Shown piece after piece: positions 22,246-33,244 of a DNA stretch of 64,000 bases (its first letter is position 1; every line of letters starts with the position of its first letter). The position numbers and the translations under genes are program-made. The stretch lies in assembly GCF_907165205.1 (NCBI RefSeq), contig NC_058189.1:42744270-42808269 (forward strand). Reading direction: 5' to 3'. Source of the stretch: Coccinella septempunctata (lineage: Eukaryota > Arthropoda > Insecta > Coleoptera > Coccinellidae). The notes beneath the pieces are model-generated. The model was given only the letters and a program-made list of their open reading frames with translations, had not been told where the DNA came from and did no database searches.

Positions 22246-23560
22246 CACTGCGCAAAAAAATTAACGCACATTCTGAAAATCTCAATTTTAATGAAAGTTA
22301 ACTCTACGTTGACTTTATAACTTATTTTTTATGTTCTCTCGGGAAGGTTTTGAACGAAACAAGACACATTAAATGGAAGAAAAATTCAGGATTTCACCAA
22401 TCTTATGTGAAAGAAGAGAAATGAACAATTTTCAAAATACTGAAATGCTGATAAGTGATTTAACACTTGGTATTTCCACCCCTTGCGTTAATTACAGCTC
22501 GGCAACGACGGTTCATACTCAAAATGAGTGATCTTAAAATGTTCTGATCTAATCCTTCCCAGATTTCTCCGAGTTGGATTCCTAAGTCATTAAGAGTAGA
22601 TGGATGATTTTCTGAACTTCTCAGCCTTCTATTGAGGTTGTCCCAAACCTGCTCAATCGGATTGAGATCTGGACTTCTTGCTGGCCATTCCATTCGAGAG
22701 ACTTCAACCTCTTCAAGGTACTCCTGAACGATGCGCGCACGATGGGGTCTGGCATTATCGTCCATAAAAATGAAATTTTCACCAATGTAGGTATGGGGCA
22801 AATGGCACTACATGCTCTTCAAGAATGTTCCTTATATATTTATCAGCATTCATAGCTCCATTATCAACGACCAATAAGTCTGTTTGCGAGCAGTCAAAAA
22901 TATTCCACCCCATACCATAATCGATCCTCCCCCGAAACCAGTAGTATTCAGGAAATTGCACTGAGCATATCTTTTATGTGGTTTGTGTTGTGTGGTCTGT
23001 ATACAAGGGAACGTCGATCACAATGGTAGAGGCAGAATCTAGACTCATCTGTGAAGAGAACTCTTTCCCAATCGGTCTCTTCCCAATGGATATGCTCTCT
23101 CGCAAAATCCAAACGCGCCCTTCGATGGGCTGGGGTAAGAGCTGGGCCTCTTGCCGCGACACGAGTCCTTAAATCATATTCTCTGAGGCGATTTTTATTG
23201 TCTGAGTGCTAATTTGCACCTCATGAGTTTGCTCAAGCTGAATTTGAAGGAAGTGAGCGATTCCAAACCGTTGTCTCAACGAAGAAACTCTCAAGTAACG
23301 TTCTTGAATGGCAGTTGTTACCCGTGGTCTACCCTGTCCTGGTCTTCGGACATTCATACCTGTCTCCCTGAATCGCTGCAACATTCTGGACACACTTGTA
23401 TGGGAAACTCCAAACCTTTCTGCAATTCTTGCGTATGTCCACCCTTCTTCTCGCAAAACTACCGCTTGGGCACATTCCTCTTGGGTCAAATTGGTGGGTG
23501 TTTCGCGTTGCATAGCGATCTAGTGTAGAAAATCAAACGAAAAAAAAACTATTGATCACT
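22246..23560 (-). mobile_element. Tc1-family transposon, right end lost
   Basis: The left end CACTGCGCAAAAAAATTAAC follows TA (22244-22245), a typical insect Tc1 inverted repeat. A Tc1 transposase remnant fills the rest on the minus strand. The matching inverted repeat beyond the transposase start (about 23520-23585) is not found, so the 5' end has been lost. Confidence 0.8.
22463..23513 (-). pseudogene. Tc1 transposase (DD34E), frameshifted
   Basis: The start MQRETPTNLTQEECAQAVVL leads into paired HTH sequence (TYARIAERFGVSHTSVSRML) and the GRPRVT linker. Then, in other frames, RARLDFAREHIHWEETDWER, VLFTDESRF (first catalytic Asp), GGGSIMVWGGIF, NFIFMDDNARPHRARIV (second Asp) and WPARSPDLNPIEQVWD (Glu). 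There are 34 residues between the second Asp and the Glu, giving the DD34E signature of Tc1. At least three frame changes (near 23170, 22950, 22800) disrupt it. All catalytic residues are still encoded, so decay is moderate. Confidence 0.85.
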
Positions 23561-23584
23561 AGAATTGATCGAGAACAACTGATT

Positions 23585-24062
23585 TTAGAATGGAGCTAAT
23601 ACATTCTGATGTGCTCAGTATTCCAGGTAATAAGAGTAGAAAATTTGAATATGCTGCAATGTACCATGACATTATATTGTATAACCACTTGCCTCTGCGT
23701 TTAAATGTCTGGACGAGAGGAGTTTCAAAAAAAAAGGCTGAAAACTATGCTGGTACAGAAGGCATACTATAGCATCGACGAATACATGAGAGAATGTACA
23801 CTGTAGGCTTTGGTTTTATATTTTTCATTATTTTTGCTTTCTCATATCTGTTTTTATTTCAATGTTACATTGTTGTAAAATTGTTTTCTCTGAATTTAAT
23901 ATGTATGTGAGGACTATTTCTTGTTTGTGCTCAGTTAACTCTAAATTCATCATTATTGGCTATTGTATGATTATTACGTCGTGACAACTTACATTTTGAC
24001 TTATCCTATACATTTTATGTCTAAAAGGACTAATAAAGATTTTTATTATTATTATTATTAAT
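23585..24062 (+). pseudogene. LINE C-terminal end and 3' tail
   Basis: SIPGNKSRKFEYAAMYHDII and LYNHLPLRLN correspond to the Jockey/CR1 C-terminal R(T)SKFEYS...Y.GIKLYN-LP pattern; ILYSIDEYM-like sequence follows after a frame change. The 3' tail ends AATAAAG-like and then (TTA)n at 24043-24062. It is probably the other end of the LINE at 21503, with the middle lost around the Tc1 and foldback insertions. Confidence 0.65.
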
Positions 24063-24064
24063 TC

Positions 24065-25420
24065 AATAAATACAGTAGATTTTTCAGTTCCGGTTACCTT
24101 TAGGAGATCAAATGGCAAAGAGTCACAAATAAATAAATAAGGCACGAATGTAAAAAGATCGTGATAACATTAAAGCAAGTTGTATATTCCTTTTCTAAGG
24201 GATTAATCGTTTTCCTAAGATGGCAGGTGAGAAACAATTTTTCCAGCCATAACCGATATCGGAGTGTCGAAAGCACAACAATGAGTTTTCTTCGCGGGGA
24301 CGGACTCCAAAAAAAAATAACTCGAGTGTGTTGTTGTCGTAAAAAAAACCGAGAGGGAAATGCAGCTCCCAAAAGGCAATAAACAATTCTTCATAATGTG
24401 TCATTTAGTTTTCCAACCGGTTAATCCCGACCTGGATGCGATGTCTGGGTCGTTACCGTCCCTATATCAGATGTGCGCTGCATTGAACAAACATGTGCAC
24501 GGTGTGTGTTCCAGTGCGGTCACTGCAAATTGCGAACCAATACTCAACAATGATGAATGGATCCCCTGATTTGATGAAACGAATTCCATCGATACGATAT
24601 TAGGTGATTTCACGTCTGCAAATGTGATACTACATTGCCCAATTATTATTATTATTATTGGCTATTATGAATGATTCTGATTTGAATTCCTCTCGTTGTA
24701 GATGACTTCCATCGGTTCTGATGAAATTGTGCATACGCCGTTACGAAACTGAAAGCATGGGAACTGTCGGCTGATTGCACCTTCACAGAGGTGTATTCCT
24801 TTTTTATTTTCTTTCACACAATTGTTCATTATTTTTATAATGATCGAAATATTCTATTGTTCACTGGACCAAATACATACAATTTGAAATCAGGGAACAC
24901 CATACAAATTTTTCAACCTGATTTCGGGCATTCTCAATAGGGGTGGAGCAGAGTTATTAGAAAACTACACACCAATAGGTATGTTTGTTGCCAAGCTTCT
25001 CAAAAAATATCTGATATGCAGCAGAAACCTGAATTATTTGAAATCATAAAATACCTTCCGGCAAGTCAGCATGCTTAGTTGCAGGGTCGATCTACTCTGA
25101 CAGCCATTTTTGAGTTTAGTTATAGAAGGTGTCAGAGAAAGAAGGCATGAGCGAAAATGCTCTGGACTTTTTTTATTGAATGTTATTTCAAAAATGGAAA
25201 GAAAGGAGTGATTGTGGAAAAGGATGAGGATATTGATGATGATATAGATTTTCGATTGTTGAGATATTTACCAAAAATCGCTGAGTGTACACAAGAAACT
25301 ATGGCAAATTTTGCAGATTATACAAATATAGTGATAGGGGTGGGAGATCAGAAAGCAATAGATAGAAGAACACAACGCCTATTTTTGATAAAGAACTGGA
25401 GATAGGATGAAAATGAACTC
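24065..25420. other. non-coding stretch
   Basis: I see no recognisable gene. The open frame at 25157-25405 on the plus strand has an acidic stretch (KDEDIDDDIDFRLL) but no known motif. Confidence 0.35.
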
Positions 25421-25423
25421 ATA

Positions 25424-26094
25424 TACAGGGTGTTTTCTAATTGAATGTCAATATTCATATGAACATAATTATGTTCTAAACGTCTTATCTTTTGAGATAC
25501 AGGGTGGTGGAGTTTTCAAAAATGAATCATTTATTATCAATATCTACAATACCACTTCAAATATTTCAATGAAATTTGTCCTACATGTATACTATGAATC
25601 CAGAGGCATTTTTCAAAATATTACTTTTTTCTTAATTTCCACCAGTGGCGTTCGTACTTAATTTGACCTACCTATTTTGGCAGACATTGATAATACGCCA
25701 CAGATTTTTAATGAAATAAAAATTATTTCTGAAATTCCCAATCATTTATTACCAAAATTGATCACTTGACTTTTTTTAATCCAATTTACGGTTTCCGCTT
25801 AAAAAAAATAAAAACCATTTCTCTGCATGATCATAACAATATCCTTAATACATACATATGACAACATCACCATGCAGAGACATACGTAAATTTTATTTTT
25901 TAGGTGAAACCCGTGAGTCGGACAAAAAAGAGATCAAATTTGCTCATGTCGTGCCACTGACTGTCTAAATAATACCACCCTGTATCTAAAGAGGTAAGAC
26001 GTTAAGGACGTATGTTCATATAAAGTTTTCTTCTTAAAATGGGCCCAAAAATCACCCCCATAAATATTGACATTCAATTAGGAAACACCCTGTA
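25424..26094. mobile_element. 671-bp element with TACAGGGTGTTT(T/C)CTAATT ends
   Basis: The ends are inverted repeats (TACAGGGTGTTTTCTAATTG / CAATTAGGAAACACCCTGTA), with TA on both sides. The repeat continues in degraded form for about 100 bp and includes an inner AGATACAGGGTGGT in both arms (about 25497 and 25975-25989). No transposase is seen. Its right boundary lies against the second THAP repeat. Confidence 0.8.
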
Positions 26095-26104
26095 TAACGA
26101 AAAT

Positions 26105-26830
26105 TGAACAAAATGTTGTGTGTGAACATTTTACTGCAAGTCAATTGGAAACTGTTCATTCACGTAAATTGTTGTGTGCCCATTCAAGGGAAATTATTAC
26201 CTTTGTGGTCCATTCAATGATTCCCAATTGTTATTTCATCAATATATTCAGAAATGCAAAGGTTTCATCAATTTCGTTTTGGGAATCGAGTGATTGTTAA
26301 ATTGTTGATTGGACAGTCAATGTTTTATGAAACCTGCTGTGAGTCTTTTGTTCATTTATTAATCGGTTTGTTTATTGTGTCATAAAGAGACCATATCATA
26401 AAGTTATAGTAAAAAAAGCTTGAAAAACTAAACTGACGAGGCCTTGTATACTCTGTGAGTTTTTTTTTTGTGGTTCTGAAAATTCTGTAAATAATATGTA
26501 AAGTATTGAATCGTCTATGCTATGATGGTATATTGAATATTGGTTTATATTAATTTCTGACATAAATTGTACAGATTCAACTAAGTTTATCAATTCAAGA
26601 CAATGTTTGCACATAAATAACACCTTCAACGTATAAAATATCACCATATACTTTTGTGTCCTACTCCAAGCTCTATTTGTTGTCCATAATTTTGAATTTT
26701 TTTATAAATTGCAAATAAAAGTATAGGTAGCACAACCGACAGCGTATCTTTTTCATTGATGATCAATCCCTGATCGCAAAACAAAACCATACTTTCGTTT
26801 TGTCGCTCAGGATGTTTGTTTTCTGGTCTC
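26105..26830 (+). mobile_element. THAP/P-element-like repeat, copy 2
   Basis: It aligns with 6864-7155 and 8143-8400: the THAP-like end (MCEHFTASQLETVHSRKLL), CATTCACGTAAATTGTTG, CCCAATTGTTATTTCATCAA-type sequence and AAGCTCTATTTGTTGTCCAT. It lacks the 979-bp insertion seen in copy 1, so it gives that element's empty site at 26383-26390. The left part, with exon 1 and intron of copy 1, is missing. Frames are broken. Confidence 0.6.
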
Positions 26831-28010
26831 AACAAGTTGATATTAAAATTTAATACAAGGAAAAGAATTCCAATTTCGCGCCCCTTAATTATAAAACCGA
26901 AAATTAATTAATTAACTGTAATCAAACTGTTTTTTTGTATTTACAGTACATTTTAATCTCATTGTCAAATGTGGCAAACACAGGCCAAAATGCTGTGTTT
27001 AGTACAAGAGATATGAGGGCGTTTTCTATGTTTGGGCTCTATAATTTTTTATTGATATATTCTTGAAAGAAGTAGCCAGATGCGTCAGCTCTAGAAAGTA
27101 CTAAAAATTTTACATTTGCCAAATTGAATATACCTTTTCAAATTTATATCTTAGGTAGTGCAATGTGGACACGAAACCACAAGATCATTTCATATATCTC
27201 ATTCCTGTCATATAGAAACAAAAAACAATCATCACATTTCCACATATCCATTTATGAAGGTAAACTCAATTGGGGAAACGTACAATTTTCAGTAGGTACT
27301 TTTTCGACGTATCTGGCTACTTCTGTCAAAGAGATTTCAATGTTTGTCCTCAATTTCAATTCAATGTGGTTGAATATTGTGTTTTACATTGTTAAAAATA
27401 ATTCTTATACATCAATGTATTGTTTGCAATATTCAGATCAGAGTTGATAGTATATACACGAATAAATATTTCGGTCTTGAAAAAGATCCAAACCTGTGAT
27501 TGAAACGTCGACAATTCAAGAAGGATTCAAACCACAAATCTATTATTCCAACATTGAGTATTTTATATTTAGCAAATTATGAATTTATTATGAGATATGG
27601 GATGCATGAACACGGAAGTAAAAACATCAAAGATATAACTTTGAAGAATATTTTGGATCCATAATCAGCCATCAAACTCCTCTGCCATTGATTTGCAATA
27701 ATGTTCAGTTCTAATTGTTGCTTTTACCAAAATCAAGTTGCTCATAACTCATGCAGTATTCGTAATAATCTAACACCCAACGTGTATCGATGAGCAAATT
27801 CCACTTTACACCCTCCTCAAATTCAATATCAATCTTCATGGGATAACATCAAATGAAATTTCATCACGGTAAAACGATATTCTGAGAACTGAATTAAGCA
27901 CGTCTTGGGTGTTGAAATATTCCATCATTTCTACATGCGCCACTCCACGTTTCCTGACAGTTTGCTAACCGAAGGTTAGAACGGAAGTTATATGTCTCCT
28001 GAGATTTCAT
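26831..28010. other. non-coding stretch
   Basis: No recognised gene. Near 27470-27520 the sequence GGTCTTGAAAAAGATCC...TTGAAACGTCG weakly resembles the Penelope-type terminal motif. TA-rich sequence elsewhere. Confidence 0.35.
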
Positions 28011-28012
28011 AC

Positions 28013-28179
28013 CTAATTTGGTTTCCGTTGATGATGTCTCCTAGGATGGGGGATATTTTGCTCGCATTTGAGGCCTCCATGCTTCCTCCTCCACTATGAC
28101 TGCCACGCGTAGACACGCCAGCGTTCGATTTCGTTATTTCGTTATTGATGAACCAGTTAGTTCCTACCCTAGAGGCCAT
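28013..28179 (-). CDS. candidate first coding exon, unknown protein
   Basis: On the minus strand an ATG in good context (AGGAGAATGG) opens MASRVGTNWFINNEITKSNA, then GVSTRGSHSGGGSMEASNAS and KISPILGDIINGNQI. The frame meets a clean donor (AATTAG then GTATGA; GT at 28011-28012) after 167 bp. The peptide is Ser/Gly/Asn-rich with no hydrophobic signal. Upstream on the same strand a CTATATAAC box lies about 110 bp before the ATG (near 28290). Base composition is less AT-rich than around it. No known family comes to mind; the next exon was not identified to the left. It could be a real 5' coding exon or a chance frame. Confidence 0.45.
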
Positions 28180-28299
28180 TCTCCTAGTGTGCTCGCTACA
28201 GACGGTTGTTATAAATCTCTTAACACATAAATCTTGTGGTTATCGAGATTTAGCAACTTATGGAAGTTCTCCCCTGACGCAAGTTATATAGGTTAGATT

Positions 28300-28980
28300 C
28301 CTGCAAATAAAATTCTTTGGAGGGTTGTGCGGGATGATTAGAACATTAATTTTTACATTTTCATTCTTCAACTTTAACGATTATTCAAAACGAATGTAGG
28401 TTGAGGTTCAGTGAATGCGGAAGTCACGTTGAGCCCGATTTGGGTTGCAAAGGTCAAATTTCTGCCGTTCTATTTTTTCAGCAGCGACACTTTCCTCAAA
28501 AACTGAGGGCTACGTCGCCGATGCCAGCAACAAGTACAGTGCATCCCAAATTCGCTGTCTACTTTTTCATGACAAATTCGAAGGTGCTTTCAGTTTTCTG
28601 ATATATGTTGAACTTTGGAAGTAACAGGGTCTTTTCGAAATTATGCATTTTCAGGGATACCGTGTATTATGAAAAAAATATTATTATTAGATACAAATAG
28701 GAAAATAAGGTGTTAACGCCATTCTAAATCATCATAGACGATGATAATGGTTCTTGATAATCTTGAACTTTATAATTACAGTCTCCGAACCACGCAATTC
28801 GAATTTTGATTATAGAAATTATTTTCAGATACTAATGGGCGTTTGCATCGTTTGTCTAAACAACGATTATATTCCTAAAAAACGTTTAATTCCTTGACCG
28901 GGTTGCACCGTTCCTAAACGTTGATTATAAGGCCCTTAAACGTCGTTTACTAAACGCAGAAATTTTCCCGTTTAAAGTTC
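28300..28980. other. non-coding stretch
   Basis: No gene recognised. Two loosely similar 70-bp segments (28852-28895 and 28905-28955) share TTGCA(T/C)CGTT, CGATTATA/TGATTATA and AAACGT, a diverged short repeat. Confidence 0.4.
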
Positions 28981-28983
28981 GAC

Positions 28984-29328
28984 TAGGGCGTCAATGGAAG
29001 AGTTCGGGAATGTTTGCCAGCTTTGTAAATATCAGGAAAAACTCTTTCAACGGAAACGTTTTTTTTTAAATTATTTTTGTACCTTTCGGTTGCTTTCATC
29101 ATTTTACAATCCTTGAAATGTACCTATAGCTCTCAAATCCAAGTGTTATCAAAGAAAATCTATATTGAATGGAAGCGTTCAGGAACGTTTGGCAACCTTG
29201 TAAATAATAGAAAAAAATCTTACAATGGAATCGTATTTTCTTTCAATTATATTTTTGTGCCTTTCGGTTGCTTTCATCATTTTACAATCCTTGGAATGTC
29301 CCCGGCTTTCAAATCCAAGTGATATAAA
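28984..29328. repeat. diverged tandem duplication, period about 178 bp
   Basis: Two consecutive copies share GGTTGCTTTCATCATTTTAC, AATCCTTG(A/G)AATGT, CTCTCAAATCCAAGTG-type and AATGGAAG(A/C)GTTC segments. No coding sense; the open frames here are by-products. Confidence 0.8.
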
Positions 29329-29409
29329 ATAAAATTTACATATATTCAATTTTCAAGGTGAGTTTTGACATTATTCAGTCATTTTTTTCGTGTTTCATGC
29401 ATTATATTT

Positions 29410-29606
29410 TATAGACATATAGACATGGACTGTGCCTTCCCTTATATCTATGCATGAAATACGGTCAAAAAAAGTGACAGAGAGAAACACACTCACCTCT
29501 ATGTGAACAAAAAAGAGACAGGTAAATGCCCGACGATCATTTCTCTCTTTCTATAAAGAAGACATTTTCATGCTGACATTGCTCAGTCCATGTCTCTATG
29601 TCTATG
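29410..29606. mobile_element. 197-bp MITE with 8-bp TSD
   Basis: The ends TATAGACATATAGACATGGA and TCCATGTCTCTATGTCTATG are inverted repeats of about 23 bp. TTATATTT occurs on both sides (29402-29409 and 29607-29614). No coding. The 8-bp duplication and the ATAGA...CATGGA end shape resemble the MITE at 63286. Confidence 0.75.
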
Positions 29607-29632
29607 TTATATTTATGGTTTCATCCATAGAC

Positions 29633-29733
29633 TTATAATTTATTTAATATTAGACTATGGTTTCATCACAGAACACATTAGTAGTTGAGGCGTTTTGTGA
29701 TGAAACCATGGTCTAAGAATAAATAAATTATTA
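29633..29733. repeat. 101-bp hairpin
   Basis: Arms of about 41 bp (containing TAGACTATGGTTTCATCACA on the left) pair with few mismatches around a short loop (CATTAGTAGTTGAGG). It lies 20 bp from the preceding MITE. It may be a tiny MITE or a hairpin RNA source; nothing in the sequence decides. Confidence 0.7.
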
Positions 29734-31588
29734 GTTTAATGAAACCCGCTGATATTGTTTTTGTCGGAATAGAATAAGAGAATGAATATAGTATTTCGAA
29801 ACTATTGACGGGTGACGTGCTATACATAATAGCACTTAGTATAGGGTTTTGGTAGTAAACAATATACGAAATGAACTAACTAAATTTGATATTCTTACAG
29901 TAATCTTCAACATAGCTCATTACAATTAAGTATGAAAAACAATATCTGTCGAATGGTCCCCACGGCTTCTGTGACATCAGTTTGAAAATTGCGCACAATA
30001 TTGCGAATTGTTTCCTCTGTTGAGCGGTTATGGAAACCAAAGTAATCAGGAATTCTGCGAAATGTCTTTATCAAAGAAGACTCATTTTAATAATGAGTTT
30101 TCAAAATGTGAGCACGATGTTCTACCCTGTATCACTGCATTTAACAACTTGTAATGTCACATCAACTCACTGTCATCAAACTATTGCACCCTATATATAA
30201 TCTTTCAACATCAGGTACCTCTTATTGAAAAACCCTATATAAACCTCAGAGATTCATTGGTGTACGAGAATTATTACGATCAATGGTTGGGCAATAAAAA
30301 AAAAATGACTGGAATTAACTACTATATGATTACTGATAATAATCTGAATATTCTTGAAGGCGTTTATAGAATGAAGGCAGAAAAATTGAATATAGCACTT
30401 GTGTTCAAATAACCATAACCGGAGCGGTAAACCATCCATGTATTTAACTTTTTGTGGCTCCCATGAAAAATTTTATTTCACAATCTCTATGAAAATGTTG
30501 AAATCTTAACTTTTTGGCTCCAAAATACTGTTTTTCAACGAGCGTTACACTTTTTCCTATGTCTCGTGCGGAAAAGTGAAATTTCTCAAATGAAATATTT
30601 CACAGTTTTTTAGTTAAGTAGTTGTAGACTATTATCTGCAATGTGAAGAGCCGTAACTATACCTTTCAATCGTTATTCAGATATTTCTATTTTCCAACTG
30701 AAACGACAAAAATTATGTAAAGCTTTAAGTAGGTACTTTCAACTTCAAGCAATCATTCAATATTCAGTAAAAAACTTTTCACAACACTTCAACATATAAA
30801 CAAAAATGATGATTGAAATAGATATAAATCCAAAATAATTCTGTTACCTACTCCCTATAATCATAAAGGTCATAAAGTCCTAAATTCAAAGCAGGTGTTA
30901 TCCAAGATCCATGCATATAGTGCATCGCTTCCTTGAGTATTTTGATATTCATAAATCACTTGTGATTAATGAGCCATTATTCACTAATATGCTGAAATCA
31001 TTGGAATGATTGCCCATTTAGGGAGGAATGGATATATTGAAAGGAATAGAGATATTTCTGACAATAAAGTGAGAAATTTTAGAAATGCTTGATTGCTCGG
31101 CTGTTTCTGCTAGTTCCGGATTAGATAGGTGAAAACGTTGAAATGTGTCCTGGACTCAATTTTCGTGAAAAATCCATGGAAACAGTTTTACAATATGTCC
31201 ATTTATCTTTAAGATCACACGAAAAAAATTGCTCTTCAAAAAAATATATATGTCCCTGCGTTACTTCTACACGCCAGGCAAAATCACCATTTTCGAAAGA
31301 ATTCTATGAAACCATTGAACACAAAATTGTCCACTCCAAATAAATCTCCATTTCTATGATACGAATGAAAACTTTCCATTCATAGAATTTTATTTGTTAG
31401 TTGAAACATCTATAACTTCAATGAAATCATGTAATTTATGTTACACTCAATTTGAATAAATATCGAGAATATTTTCTATAATCCATTTTAAAAGACCTCA
31501 TCTTATATTATATTATCTTCAACTTTTTTTTTTCATCCCATAATATTCTGTTCAACATTGAAATTCCCTTTCATCCTTGGATATTCCT
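29734..31588. other. non-coding stretch
   Basis: I see no gene or bounded element. Confidence 0.4.
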
Positions 31589-31839
31589 CTCATATACAGA
31601 GGCGTAGCAAGCTCTTGTGACACCCGGGGCGGAATTTCAACATGTCGCCCCCCAACCTTACATAACATTGTTGAGCCTTTTTTGTTTGTTAACAAAATTA
31701 CAAGTCTTTATTTGAAGTGTTTGAAACATGGGCATAGAGGTGTGAAGGGCAACACGTAAAATATTATATTTGAATGAAAAAAATCAGTTTTTTTGCACAA
31801 ATTCAATAACTTATCAGCATCTTTTCTTTCAGAACTTCT

Positions 31840-32510
31840 TTTTTCTGACTTTGCTCTCTGCAAACTGAGAAATAGTCTCATCAAAGTCGATCCCCCTGGC
31901 TACACCATGCTCATTGGATAAAATAGCCAAGCAAGATAGTCGAGCTTGGCTCATAGTAGATCTGAGATAACATTTTATAAGCTTAGTTTTGAAAAAACTC
32001 AGAAACACATAATGTAAGGTAAACTCCAAGTGCTAACGTTAAATTTGGAACAGAATCTGGAAGCTCATACTCGACATTAAACTGCAATAGTCTCAAAGAA
32101 CTCCACTTCAGAGCTTCTTCTTCAGGAACGCTAGCCGAACTTTTAAAAACCTCCTCAGACGTGGGATTTCTTTCAAAATGTCTTCTGAAGACATTTCTTC
32201 ATAACTCCAAACTAAACTGCCAACTAATTCTAGCAATTCAGTTTCTGAACTCTTCAGCAAGTTCTTGGTCTGCAAGATAGCACACCTGAGTGATATCACT
32301 TCCATGCCTTGGCAACGAGTGTTTATTTTTAGTTGAAACGTGTCAATGCACCCTAACATCGATCGTCCGATATCTGTTTCTCCGGCATAGATTTCCTTCT
32401 TCTGAAGGTTCTTCTTTTGGCGGTAGGAATTTTCATCTCGTCACAAATACCTTTCGCAAATTCCATTGCCTTTTCCACAAGAATTTCCCTGTTTTCAATC
32501 AAAAAGGCCA
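31840..32510 (-). pseudogene. hAT transposase C-terminal half (ZMYM-like)
   Basis: The minus strand ends with FFKTKLIKCYLRSTMSQARL, SCLAILSNEHGVARGIDFDE and FAESKVRKKKF, the hATC dimerisation domain of ZMYM-like hAT transposases. Upstream, in other frames, are PNLTLALGVYLTLCV (the usual PNL..AL..LLT.PV segment, lacking the following SAERSFS), RCAILQTKNLLKSSETELLE-like sequence and KAMEFAKGICDEMKIPTAKR (the usual ...CEEM.. PP/KR segment). Several frame changes and stops break the coding. The function in an intact relative is cut-and-paste transposition as a dimer. Confidence 0.75.
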
Positions 32511-32512
32511 TT

Positions 32513-32591
32513 AAACTTCTCATTCTGATGAGGCACTTTTCGACACTGTAGGAATAAGTGTCGAAAAGTTCCTCATAAGAATGAGAAGTTT
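32513..32591. repeat. 79-bp palindrome inside the hAT element
   Basis: Left arm AAACTTCTCATTCTGATGAG plus CACTTTTCGACACT pairs with the right arm (AGTGTCGAAAAGT, CTCATAAGAATGAGAAGTTT) with about three mismatches over 35 bp and a short loop. It lies at the inner edge of the transposase remnant, so it may mark the deletion or inversion joint. Confidence 0.8.
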
Positions 32592-33244
32592 GAAAGCCTT
32601 TTTTCTTCTAGTGCACTATTCCATAGACTCAAATAGCACAAGAATGAGAAATCACATTCTGCAGTTAATAAAGTTTAAGCTGCTGGATAGTTTCTGAAGG
32701 GGTCACAAAGTTCCTCAATGCTATATCGGCAATCTTCTTGGAACTTTGGAATGCAGTCTTAACAGCTTCATACTGAGCACTCCACCTTGTCAGTCCTCCT
32801 GCTACTTCTCAACAGATCGACCTTCACTAAAGTGCGAAAGTGTGCATATGTAGATTACCTAACTCTGCTCCTCATCCTATCACATTTCGAACTATCAAAA
32901 CGCATGGGAAAACAAAACTCACCCAAATTGAGCTGCCAACTGCCAGATCGAAGAGGTCGAATAATCTGGACCACTGATTCAATATTTTATTTCTGTACGA
33001 TTATACGTACACCACGGCACCAATAACACAGCTAGTCTAGATCACCCACAATTTTAGCGATCGTACGTAAACTATATCTAAAATCGATCCGACTTAGATG
33101 TACTTCTTTATTCTTTGCTAGGAAAATAAGCTCCAATCAAATATAAGCCTCTCAAGATACATTTTTGTCACCCCCACAGGGCTGGCACCAGGGGCGGTCC
33201 GCCCCCTCCGCACCCCCCTTCCTACGCCTCTGCTCATATATTGC

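Larger units (their letters stand above)
31597..33232 (-). mobile_element. hAT transposon, 1636 bp, perfect 8-bp TSD
   Basis: The ends CAGAGGCGTAGC and CCTACGCCTCTG form the inverted repeat. CTCATATA flanks both sides (31589-31596, 33233-33240), the 8-bp duplication of hAT elements. G/C-rich subterminal sequence (CCCGGGGCGG, GGGGCGGTCC) is also hAT-like. The minus strand carries the C-terminal part of a ZMYM-type hAT transposase. The N-terminal BED finger and first half of the catalytic domain are missing, so this is an internally deleted, non-autonomous copy. The intact TSD suggests a fairly recent insertion. Confidence 0.9.

Noticed and set aside
22978..23528. Plus-strand open frames
   Set aside because: Shadows of the minus-strand Tc1 transposase.
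29077..29322. Open frame of 81 codons
   Set aside because: Created by a tandem duplication; the two halves repeat each other at the DNA level.
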